DNA of 64,000 nucleotides. Origin: Impatiens glandulifera. Taxonomy: Eukaryota; Streptophyta; Magnoliopsida; Ericales; Balsaminaceae. Made by a program: the position numbers and the translations under genes. The notes under the pieces were generated by a model. That model worked only from the letters and a program-made list of their open reading frames with translations, was not told where the DNA came from and did not search any database. This document shows, piece after piece, positions 23,379 through 32,680 of this stretch (positions are counted from its first letter, which is position 1; each line of letters starts with the position of its first letter). The DNA is taken from the NCBI RefSeq assembly GCF_907164915.1, contig NC_061869.1, forward strand, positions 43,025,771-43,089,770, in the 5' to 3' direction.

Positions 23379-25378
23379 CTATTGCTTCGGTCGGGCTTCG
23401 GCACATTCAGCAAAGGTCGCAGAATAAGACCGTATTTTCACAAAAAACTTTCGGAAGAATCGTTTCAGTAGTGGAACTGGCCGGGTCCTTGCGGTCCTTT
23501 GCGCTGCCGGGTCGCTTGCCACTCCGCTCCTTTCTGGAATTTCTGTGCACCCAAGGTCGAGTTTTTCAGTGTTTAGAGCTGGTCTTGGTTGCTGCAATGT
23601 CCCCAGCGCCTGGTGCAAAAATAATTTCTTCCAACTTCGATTAAACTCCATACTTGGCTCAAAAATCCAGGCCAAGTCTTTTTCCCGAACCAGCATAACA
23701 GCAGCATCGAATGAACCATAGCTTCTAATTAGATCATTAGGAATATCTTCCAAAGTCATTGCAGCTAGTGAAACAGTTTGGCCTTCGGGCTTACTCTTTA
23801 CTTGCATCTTGGCAGCAACAATATATTCATCTAAGGTCTTTTCCAACTGGTTTCCATGCATCAAACTGGCCTGCGACCGAGGAATCCCTTTAAGGACCGT
23901 GGTTCTGTCTTGCTTATCATAGGATAGGGTCAGCTTTTCAAAGTCCCAAGAAGACGGGCCTAGAGTAATCAACCATTCAATTCCCAATACAATATCATAT
24001 CCGTCCATGGAAATTACCTTCATTTCTGTTTGGTATTCATTGCCTTCCATCGACCACTTCAAGTCCTTGCAAACACTAGAACATAAAACATTAGATCCAT
24101 CAACCACTCTAACCGATTGTACCTGGGTCGCTATGCTTTTGTGGTCTATTTTCTCCAAAATCCTGCTATTGATAAAATTGTGGGTGCTGCCTGTATCGAT
24201 CAAGATCACCACCGGCAGGTTCCCAACTTTGCCAAGAATCTGGAGCGTTTGGAAAGCTTTAGACCCGGTCAAGGCATGTAAAGATATGGCTGGTTCATCC
24301 CTTGAGCCGAGCAATGAAGGTAGATCATCCAAAACAGGTTCTTGGTCAGGTTCTTGGTCTTCTTGATTGGCCGAAACCATGAATAACTTTGATTTACACC
24401 TATGGTTTGGTTGCCATTTTCATTGCAAGAATAGCATAGACCCTTCTTTTGCTTTTCATCCATTGAGGCTGAGTCTAATTGCTTAACATGGCCCTGGTTT
24501 GCATTTGAAGAGGACCCATATGATGAATTCTTGAAGTCAGTATTGGTGCTCGGCCCGGCTGTGTTGATATTGGATGGCGTGGGCAGCAATGATGCTTCAG
24601 CGTTGTACAAGTTACCACTACTCATTAAGGACCGATATGTTGCTTCTTGGACTTTAGCCATGGCCATTGCTTCGTTTAAAGAATCTGGAAATCGCAGCCT
24701 GATGCAGTTTGCAATTTCTTCCCTTAGACCGGACAAATAACAATCAATGACGTAGTCCCTTGGCATATGTAATAACTTTTGAGAGATCGACATGTACCGG
24801 AGGTTATATTCTTGAACCGACCCCACCTGTTTTAAATTCATTAGCTGTCTCATTGGTGTATCATGTATAGATGGCCCGAATTGAGTCATAAGGTCTCTCT
24901 TGAACACGGCCCAAGATAGGGCCTCCATATGATTTAGGTTTTGAAGATATGACCCGTACCACATTCTTGCTTCTCCAGAAAAATGAATGGGGGCGATTTC
25001 TAATTTAGTGGCATCCTTAGTTTTGTCCACTCTGAAAAATTGCTCGGCATAAATTAGCCGGCCCTCGACATCCGACCCATCAAACCGAGGAAAATCGACC
25101 TTGGTTAGCCGAGTAGGAGGAGCATAGTGTTGATCGCGGTTCTGGCCAGGGTGCGGGGGCCTAAATGGTGAAGGACCGTGGCAAGAATTATCATCATAGG
25201 GTCTGTGGCGGGGTTCTTGCACGTTTCCAGATGCCCCGCTCTCAAGGGCCGCCATTCTTTCTTCAGCCACATCAAATCTACGGTCTATGGCAGCTTGCAT
25301 TGCTGCTGTTTGCTGGGACAAGTTTTCAATCAGGGCCTTGAGCGCATCCATTTCCGATTGCTGGCGAGTTTCTACCAT
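23379..25378 (-). pseudogene. gag-protease gene of element G, one frameshift
   Basis: The start is the minus-strand ATG at 25,378. It has an N-terminal coiled coil (LIENLSQQTAAMQAAIDRRF), the retrotransposon gag core (DFPRFDGSDVEG, ARMWYGSYLQNL, FGPSIHDTPMRQLMNLKQ, YVIDCYLSGL), then a zinc knuckle that begins CYSC. At 24,417-24,420, in a homopolymer inside the knuckle, the frame shifts by one base. The second half (24,416 to 23,379) carries an aspartic protease with DTGSTHNFI, followed by YDIVLGIEWL, and stops after a short basic tail. Gag builds the particle and the protease cleaves gag. The domain style suggests a chromovirus-like Ty3/gypsy parent; the lineage is uncertain. A single lesion is mild, in line with the modest LTR divergence. 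Confidence 0.85.
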
Positions 25379-25393
25379 GTTGAGAATCAACCA

Positions 25394-25405
25394 GCTCTGA
25401 TACCA
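25394..25405 (-). promoter_or_regulatory. Primer-binding site of element G
   Basis: The minus strand reads TGGTATCAGAGC, then TGGTTG, three bases inside the LTR. Confidence 0.9.
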
Positions 25406-25408
25406 AGA

Positions 25409-25893
25409 TGTTAGGAGTTTTAATTATGGCCGAGCCTTTCAAGTTCTTTAATTCAAGAAACGGGTTCTTGATGTTCCGGACTGATGATGGAATTCAACAC
25501 TCTAGCGCAGCGGACATAGAATTAGAGGTGAATTCGAGGTTAGGGAGAGAAGAGCCAAGGGGGAGGGGAGAAATACCACTAGTTTACACCTAGCGGTCCA
25601 AGAAGGGGAGGAGGGCCGAGAGATAACTTAAACACCAAGTTCCAAAATATCAATTCATAGCCCCAAAAAGTGGGGTGGGCATCACCATTTAAAGAGGCTA
25701 GTTTATCCAAGAGTATTCGGTTACAACAAACTTTCAAAATAACAGAATTCGGTTTCAAAAGAAATAAGAGAGAAAGTAAACAAAACAGAATTATTCCTTA
25801 AAAAACATAAACGGGCCCGTATAAACACTTGGGCCGAGAGACGGATGATTAAAATATTTTAGGACCGAGGTTTTTTATAAGCAGCCCGTAACA
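25409..25893 (-). repeat. 5' LTR of element G
   Basis: 485 bp, the partner of 22,812-23,295. It differs by one extra G in a G run and ten substitutions. Confidence 0.9.
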
Positions 25894-26530
25894 TCTTCTT
25901 ACATATTCAAATCACACCAGTCCTCTATTAATTTGCTTGGCTTTATAATGGTACAATGGAGAAGATCTTCTTTGATCTTGTCTGTACTTGGATAATAATA
26001 AGTCATGAAATCATTAATTTGTTTAATGATTTCCGAGGAACATGCAACATACATTTTTGTCTTCTAATGATTTGGAAGTCTGAATTAGGCTAGAAGACAT
26101 CTGTTCCCAAGAATTATTCATCAGACTTGCACTAAAATGGCAACAAATCAATAATCGGTCCTTATTTAAATACTGAAGTCATTTAATATCGGACCCCTCT
26201 TAAATACCGGAGTCATTTAATTCCAAATTCATTAAATGCCGAAGTTATTTAATGCCGAAATATTAAATATCGATCTCATTTAATACCAGACGCCTCATGT
26301 CTCATTTAATACAAGAGGCCTCTTAAATACCGAATGCACGCCTCATTTAATACTGAATTCATTAATACTGAACAGATAAATTGACAGTCTACAAGACATT
26401 CTACCGGCTGTGCTTCTTATAACCGGTCAGACTTCTTTATAATACCGTACTCAAGATAGTCCTGGTTGCGCCTATGTGGGAATTTTGGCATTTTCTCAAC
26501 ATACCTGAAATAAAAAAATATAATTATAAT

Positions 26531-26600
26531 TTGCAACTAGTGAAATTCGAACCCTAGTCACTTGTGTAACAGGCAAAAGTACTTACCACTATACTACAAC
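26531..26600 (-). other. tRNA-Asp-like sequence inside the LTR of element D (pseudo-tRNA)
   Basis: The minus strand begins GTTGTAGTATAGTGGTAAGT, continues GCCTGTTAC and GTGACTAGGGTTCGA, and ends near TTGC. This follows the plant tRNA-Asp gene from base 4 to the 3' acceptor arm. A-box and B-box (GGTTCGA) are intact, but the acceptor, anticodon and T stems are broken and the anticodon GTC reads GTT. The other LTR of D (29,930-29,977) keeps the 5' half and has lost the B-box side by a deletion of about 95 bases. So the segment was present when D inserted. It could also be the head of a SINE. Confidence 0.65.
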
Positions 26601-26736
26601 ACCTTGTTGTTATCTTTAAAATAATTAATATACTTGATATGATTTAACAATTATAATATAGTTTAACTTAACTTATATAATTGAACTTAATTTTATCCAT
26701 TCATTATTAAAAATTTTCATAAATTATATTCTAACA

Positions 26737-27012
26737 ATTTCTCTCTTTTTAATTATTTAAAATAAATATTCAAAATATGTTAGTTTTATAATCGTTGGCT
26801 AATTATCCTAAGTTAATTAACTAATTTACTCTAACAATTTCTCCATTTTTGATTATTTAAACTAAAATATCAAAACATGGTACTTTTATAATCATTGGCT
26901 AATTATTTTAAGTTGATTAGCAAATTTAATCTATCAATTTCTCTCTCTTTCATTATTTAAAATAAATCATCAAAGCCTATTATATATTTCATAGCAATTT
27001 CTTCCTTTTTGA
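26737..27012 (-). promoter_or_regulatory. Four repeated polypurine tracts at the 3' end of element D
   Basis: Tracts of the AAAAAGGGAGAAAT type lie at about 26,737 (inside the LTR), 26,837 (the one used), 26,936 and 26,995, roughly 60-100 bases apart. Each is bordered by an LTR-start-like TGTTAGA, TGATAGA or TGCTATG. The LTR ends at the second tract. Confidence 0.75.
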
Positions 27013-27059
27013 TTGTTTTATCCTAAAGATATCAAAACCAACCATGTTTATAATTAAAT

Positions 27060-27160
27060 CACTTTAGGCATTATTGTAATCTAAAAATACTAAAATTTTT
27101 CTAAGGTAAGAAAACTTAGACTCGAGAAGTGTCTTCGTGAGGATGTTAGCCACTTCATGT
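27060..27160 (-). pseudogene. Scrap of RNase H C-terminus, element D
   Basis: The DNA matches the 3' end of pol in A (14,790-14,860) and B (40,800-40,870): a shared run of AAAATTTTTCTAAGGTAAGA type followed by TGTTAGCCACTTCATG. It is the only piece of pol left in D. Beyond about 27,160 the sequence no longer aligns with pol, and gag begins near 27,380. Confidence 0.6.
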
Positions 27161-27379
27161 TTGTTGCCTTCATATGCTGTGTCCGTCAACATCTGATTGT
27201 CCATATGCAATGTTGATTCTTCGTAGCTTCTGTCATGATTTACCTACATTCATAGACAATAACAATTCTGGTGCCAATTTTTCTTTGGGTCCGTGGCTTA
27301 TTAGTCCATTGGGAATCCATACTTTGATTATTTTTATGCATTTCCCGTTGTGTGTGAATATATTGTATTTGGCAGATTT

Positions 27380-28460
27380 GTCTCTGCCTACTAATGATTC
27401 TTTAGCTTCAAATGATGATTTTTGGTAAATATTTCTTGACTTCCTATCAAGTTTTTCTTTTCCATACCAACTGGCGGTCCTTCTCTCAGGTTTCAGCCAA
27501 CTTTGGCTTTACAAAAATCATCTCATCCTTTGAAGTTATATCATTGTACCTTGAATCAGTTTCTTTATTAGTTAAACCAACCTAACAAAACTCATTGTCT
27601 TAAGTTTGTCTTTTGTCGAGTTTAAATTTTCACAAAATGTCTGGGATAGCATTGTTAAATCCTAAATCGGATTTGCATCTGGCAGGCCTCAACATACTTA
27701 TATGCTATCTAACAGCATCTCCAGACTTCGTCTAGGAACTGACCACATATGCCAAACACTGGTTTTCAGAAGAAAAAAAATAAAGTTTGAACCTTTTCCT
27801 TGAGTTTCTCATTCTCAGATAAGAGCTCGACCATTTTGTTTTCAAAAACTTTTGGTTCAGAGATTTGAGATGAAGAAGAGTTAACAGTTTCATATTTTAA
27901 TTTCATCTCATTAAAAGAGTTTGACAACTTCTTGTACTCAATGACCATGTAATTAAGTGCAGTAGTTAAGTAACCTCTTGTAAATTCTTCAGAGGAGAAA
28001 TCAAATACCTTAGATTCTTTCTCAGCCGTGAAACATGTATAACCTCTATCATCTCTGTCACTGGATGATGAGTCGTCTGAATCGCTATCGGTCCATTTTC
28101 CCTTGCTTTCAGCAGCCATTAGAGCCTTCTTCTCTTTTTTGTTTTCCTTTAGTTGGTCGTTTCCCTCACACAGTTGGATAGCTTCACCCAATTTTCTTTA
28201 GCAAAGGAGCACAACTTGATCTTACTAAACATATTCTTATCCAACGACTTATATAGAATATTTTTGGCAACATTATTTAGGTTGTTCATCTTCTTAACTT
28301 CAATCGTCCATTTGCATCCTGGCTTCTCAATTTTTATCGTGCCATCAGTGATAACATACCACATGTCGTCGTCTTGTGAGGCCAAATGCACCTCCATGCG
28401 AATCTTACCATCAACATATTCTTCAATACAGAACATGGGGGGCTCGTTGATGAAAGACAT
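27380..28460 (-). pseudogene. Copia gag relic of element D with internal deletion
   Basis: Probable start MSFINEPPMF at 28,460, matching [10 protein letters not shown] of element C. The N-terminal capsid part is at 28,190-28,460 (DDDMWYVITDGTIKIEK). After CEGNDQLKENK the frame runs directly into KEKKALMAAESKG, so the capsid core and the zinc knuckle are deleted. The acidic C-terminal part remains (SDSDDSSSSDRDD, VFDFSSEEFTRG, then a Lys/Glu coiled coil at 27,766-27,900). A frameshift near 28,170 separates the two parts. Lower-quality homology continues to about 27,380. Without knuckle and core it could not package RNA. Confidence 0.75.
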
Positions 28461-28495
28461 GATGATATTCGAATGCTTGAGAATAGAAACAACAT

Positions 28496-28507
28496 GTTCT
28501 GATACCA
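28496..28507 (-). promoter_or_regulatory. Primer-binding site of element D
   Basis: The minus strand reads TGGTATCAGAAC, one mismatch from the initiator-Met site, two bases from the LTR. Confidence 0.8.
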
Positions 28508-28509
28508 CT

Positions 28510-30195
28510 TATTATGACCGGGATTGCCAACAGGGACTAGGGTTTAACCATTGTTGAACGCTTACACACACGCCGATTGATAATAACCCTGTTAGAGGTT
28601 AATATCAAATTTTTTTCTCCACAAGTTGTCACAAACTCTTGAACCGAGTTCAAGTGCGAAAGTGTTTGTTTCAACTTGAAGAAACGAATAATCGGTTTGG
28701 ATGATATATAAAGTATAGAACACAAGAAACAATGATTGTTTATGGATGTTCGGAGTGAACTCTCATACCTCACCCCTTCTTCTCAACCTCGAGAAGGATA
28801 CTCTTCTCAACCTTGAGAAGAGTATTCACTAGGATATTTTGTTAAATACAACACACTTAGTTGATGTCTGCTTTCAAACTCCTAGCACACACACAACACT
28901 TGTTGATAGACACTCTATCAACTTACAAAGAACTTGATACAATGATTTTTGGTATGAAGACACTCTTACACACAAAAATATGTAGAAACAAAAGCTAGAA
29001 TATATTTGTACAGAGAGTATTTGATTAGTAAGGGAACCCAGATCTTCAAGTCTGTTATGTTCTTCCTTTAGTCTTCTAATATATACAAATCACAGAGCAA
29101 CAGTCATATTTACTCCAACGGACATCGGTCCTCTTTTAATTTGCTTGATTTCAGAATGGTACAATGGAGAAGATCTTTTTTGATCTTGTCTGTACTTGGA
29201 TAATAATAAGCCATGAAATCATTAATTTGTTTAATGATTTCTGAGGAGAATACAACATACATTTTTGTCTTCTAATGATTTGGTAGTATGAATTAGGCTG
29301 ACAGAAATTTGCTCCCAAGAAGTCTTTATCAGACTTGTACTAAAATGGCAACAAATAAGTCTGATGTTATAAAAGCTTCATTGTTAGACTACTCATAATG
29401 AAAGCTTAATTTAGAGCTGAGATTGATCAAGTAGTGGAAAACATTTATTCAGATGCCACATTTGATCAATAGCCGGTCCTAATTTAAATACTGAAGTCAT
29501 TTAATACTACAGGCCTCTTAAATATCAGAGTCATTTAATACTGAACTCATTAAATGCCGAAGTCATTTACTAATGGAATCATTTAATACCGAAATATTAA
29601 AAACGATCTCATTTAATACCAGACACCTCATGCCTCATTTAATACCGTAACACATTTAATACTGAAGTCATTTAATATCGGAGGCCTCTAAATACCGAAT
29701 GCACACCTCATTTAATACTGAAGTCATTTAATATCGGATGCTTCTTAAATACCGAATGCACGCCTCATTTAATACCGGAGCACCTCTTAAATGTTTTAGT
29801 CACGTCTCATTTAATACTGAAGTCATTAATACTGAACAAATAACTGGACATTCTTTCGGCCGTGTGCTTCTTATAACCGATCGGACTACCGGTTGGACTT
29901 CTTTATAATACAGGACTTAAGATAGGATAAGCAAGAGTACTTACCACTCTACTATAACACCTTGTTTTTATCTTTAAAACAACTAATATACTTGATATGA
30001 CTGAACAATTATAATATAGTTTAACTTAACTTATATAATTGAATTTAGTTTTATCCATTCATTATTAAAAACTTTTCATAAATTATATTCTAACAATTTC
30101 TCCCTTTTTGATTATTTATAATAAATATTTAAAACCTGGTAGTTTTATAATCGTTGGCTAATTATCCTAAGTTAATTACCTAATTTACTCTAACA
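28510..30195 (-). repeat. 5' LTR of element D
   Basis: 1,686 bp. It begins TATTATGACC. Hairpins: CTTGAAC/GTTCAAG at 28,638-28,654, CTTCTC/GAGAAG near 28,778-28,795, and an extra 10-bp stem CTCTTCTCAA/TTGAGAAGAG at 28,801-28,822. The U3 units with TCATTTAATACCGGA are at about 29,460-29,900. A polypurine tract copy sits inside it near 30,095-30,112 and the LTR ends ACTCTAACA. Confidence 0.85.
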
Positions 30196-30773
30196 TAAAG
30201 TTTGAAAATCGAGTATATGATAATAAGACAATCGATAGAACTCATCTAATTGTATTTGACATAAGACATAATTATGATTTTTGGTATTTTCATGGGGAAA
30301 GGAGAATTGAATGTGAGAGTGTAAATGTTGTTAGTGAGATTAGGGAAGACGAATTAGATGATGCGCTTGTAGACGAACCGATCAATGTACAACCGAATAA
30401 CAAGAGTAATATTATTGACAAACCCTTATACATTTGTTATGATCACCTAATGGAAGATATTATTATTGATTTGTATCCTAATGTGAACAATGACATGAAC
30501 ATCCCTTTGAAAATGCTCAGGCATTTTACAAATTGTTGAATGGTTCAAAACTACCTTTGTATGAAGGTTCTCGAATTTCCAAAGCCTCGTCTCTACTTAA
30601 ACTTATTCACATAAAGAATGTAGGCCACTAGACAAACACGTTATTTGATTTCTTGTTGAGATTATTGAAATAAGATATAATACCAGTTCATAATCAACGG
30701 CCAAATTCGTATTATGAGTGTAAGAAATTTATTATAGGTTTATCATACGAAAAAAATTGATGTGTAAGAATGA
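30196..30773 (+). pseudogene. CACTA transposase, continuation after element D
   Basis: The frame interrupted at 22,211 resumes with residues FENRVYDNK and HNYDFWYFHGERR, the second half of the transposase-associated domain. An acidic linker follows. Near 30,510 one base is missing or extra. In the shifted frame LPLYEGSRISKASSLLKLIH and RPNSYYECKKFI are TNP2-type transposase motifs. A stop at 30,629 and others follow. Element B begins at 30,774, in the middle of this region, and I do not find the continuation on its far side. Confidence 0.75.
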
Positions 30774-32236
30774 TGTTGGGATTGGGTTCGCCAATAGGGA
30801 CTAGGTCCGGCTATTGTTGAATGCTTACACACTCTTCGGTTGATAATAACCTTGTTAAAGGTTAATATCCGTTTCTATTATTCACAAGTTGTCACAAACT
30901 CTTGAAATGAGCTCAAGTGCGGAAGTGTTTGTTTAGACTTGAAGCAATACAACTAGATTAGAATAAAGCAGTAGAAGAGAACACACAACACAAGAATGTT
31001 TATGGATGTTCGGAGATAAAGCTCCTACGTCACCCCTTCTTCTCAAATCTTTGAGAAGGATATTCACTAGAAGATTTGATTGAATACAACAATCGTATAG
31101 ACCCAGTCGAACAACCAAGTCTAAATTACTGCCTACTTTCGACTCCAAGAACACACTCTTTATTGAACAAAAACGAATTATTTCAACTTAAAATTTTATC
31201 AAACTCATACCGAATATGTAGTATTGTAATACAGTTTTGAAACACTAACACACTTGAAGACTTATGAAACTTTTAGAGCTTGAGAGAGTTGATCGGTTGT
31301 GATTGCTTAATGTTGGTGCAAGGATTGATCAAGAAATTCATGATCAGTCGATTGTCCTTTGTTCTCTTATATAGGCAAATGTCAACGGACATATTTCGCT
31401 TCTACAATGGATATATTTTCTTCAGAGGACATCTTTCTTGATCTTGATTGGTTGAGGTTTAGAATAGTACATTGGATGGGATATCCTTTGATCTTGTATG
31501 TACGTTGATCATAATAATTCAAGAAGACATTAATTGGATTATAATTTCCTATGAACGTGCAACATGAATAATTTATCTTTTGGTGTTTTTGACAGTTTAG
31601 ACTGTCTTGGCAGACAACTTCTATAAAAAAGTCTTCCTCAGACTTGCAGTAAAATGGAAATAAAATACTGATGTAGCATAAAGTTGATATCTGCAGTTAC
31701 CGAAAATGTCTTTTGTATTTTGAGAAGCAGCCGGGATAATAGCTGACGCGCTTCTACGGAGAACCAATTTATAGAAAATTGATATGCAAAAATACTGGCT
31801 ACGCGTCTTAGGAAACTGACTTCGTAAAACACTGGTTAAGCGTTTCAGAAAACTGACTTCGTAGAATACTAGTTACGCGTCTCAAAAAACTTACTTCGTA
31901 AAATACCGGTTACGCGTCTTAGAAAACCGACTTCGTAAAATACCGGTTACGCGTCTTAGAAAACCGCCTTTGTAAAATACCGGTTACGCGTCTTTTGCAT
32001 AATACCGATATATCTAAAATATTGATTCCGCTTTACTTCATAAAACCGATATATAAAATTTCGATTATTGAAATAATCAATCTTCTCAAATGCTAAAGTA
32101 GAAAACCGAGGCAACTTAAGAAAATACCGATCAACTTTTCTTCCAGTTTTCTTTCATCTGCATAGGATTAACTTAGTTAAATTTTAATTTAATAGTTAAT
32201 TAATATTAATAATTAATTACCTGTTTTTACTTAACA
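30774..32236 (-). repeat. 3' LTR of element B
   Basis: 1,463 bp. It begins TGTTGGGATTGGG and ends TTACTTAACA. Hairpins are CTTGA/TCAAG at 30,901-30,917 and CTTCTCAAA/TTGAGAAG near 31,038-31,058. In U3 (about 31,780-32,000) four to five copies of a 37-38 bp unit read AAATACCGGTTACGCGTCTT followed by AGAAAACCGACTTCGT. Confidence 0.85.
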
Positions 32237-32440
32237 ATTTCTCCCTTTTTGATTATCTAATCTAAATATTCAAAACCTTGTAATTTTGTAATCGTTGGCT
32301 GATTATGCTAAATTAATTATTCTTTTTAATCTAACAATTTCTCCCTCTTTAATTGTTTATAATAAATTATCAAAGTCAGTTAAGTTTTCAAAATCAATGA
32401 TATGTACCTTATATGTTCCTTAGCAATTTGTCCTATTTTG
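32237..32440 (-). promoter_or_regulatory. Repeated polypurine tracts of element B
   Basis: AAAAAGGGAGAAAT (minus strand) abuts the LTR at 32,237-32,250. Further tracts are near 32,337-32,352 and 32,425-32,440, each next to TGTTAGA or TGCTAAG. Confidence 0.7.
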
Positions 32441-32680
32441 ATATTTTTATGAAAATTTTATTAAAACTAGTAATTAATAGCAGAGTAATTTTCATGTGAC
32501 ATCCCTGTTTGATTGACATAATGAAAAGAAATATTAGTAAAAGAAACTAGATGTTCAACAGAAAAACTTTGAGTTTAAAAAGTATAAAGGGAAGAGCAAA
32601 GATAAAAGAAAATTTGTAGCGTCTCCCTCTTTTCTGTTCAGCTTCCACAACTCTCTTTTCCATATCCTTTCTTAGCCCGG

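Larger units (their letters stand above)
22812..25893 (-). mobile_element. Non-autonomous Ty3/gypsy-type element G (gag + protease only), minus strand
   Basis: A 3,082-bp element: LTRs at 22,812-23,295 (484 bp) and 25,409-25,893 (485 bp), polypurine tract, primer site, one gag-protease region and nothing else. Flanks TCTTT (22,807-22,811) and TCTTC (25,894-25,898) form a 5-bp duplication with one change. The uninterrupted site is visible in the other LTR of D at 29,072-29,076. The LTRs differ by ten substitutions and one 1-base indel. RT, RNase H and integrase have no room: only 83 bases separate the last stop from the LTR. It would have needed pol from a relative. Confidence 0.85.
22212..26836 (-). 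repeat. 3' LTR of element D, split by a gypsy-type element
   Basis: About 1.54 kb after removing the 3,082-bp insert and its duplication. It begins TATTAGGATTGAG; hairpin CTTGAAC/GTTCAAG is at 22,341-22,357. The U3 part at about 26,140-26,460 repeats TCATTTAATACCGGA and CTCTTAAATACCGAATGCA units. It ends ACTCTAACA at 26,836, matching the end of the other LTR at 30,195. Confidence 0.8.
22212..30195 (-). mobile_element. Copia element D (Sirevirus-like), minus strand, most of pol deleted
   Basis: Perfect 5-bp duplication TAAAG at 22,207-22,211 and 30,196-30,200. LTRs are 22,212-26,836 (holding a nested gypsy element) and 28,510-30,195. Between them lie repeated polypurine tracts, a scrap of the RNase H end, a decayed gag and a primer-binding site. 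Protease, integrase and RT are gone, so the element is non-autonomous or a deletion relic. The LTRs are the longest of the group because the first polypurine tract lies inside them. Confidence 0.85.
21030..30773 (+). mobile_element. CACTA (En/Spm) transposon relic, interrupted by elements D and B
   Basis: The left terminus is near 21,030-21,045 (a GTAGAAAAGGG-type end), followed by subterminal repeats and the first exon of a transposase gene. Element D (22,212-30,195) splits the gene. The gene resumes at 30,196 and is cut again at 30,773 by the LTR of element B. The right terminus is not in view. Element sequence proper is therefore about 21,030-22,211 and 30,201-30,773. Confidence 0.65.

Noticed and set aside
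26531..26600. Functional tRNA gene
   Set aside because: The stems are broken and the anticodon is altered; it lies in an LTR whose sister copy has lost half of it.
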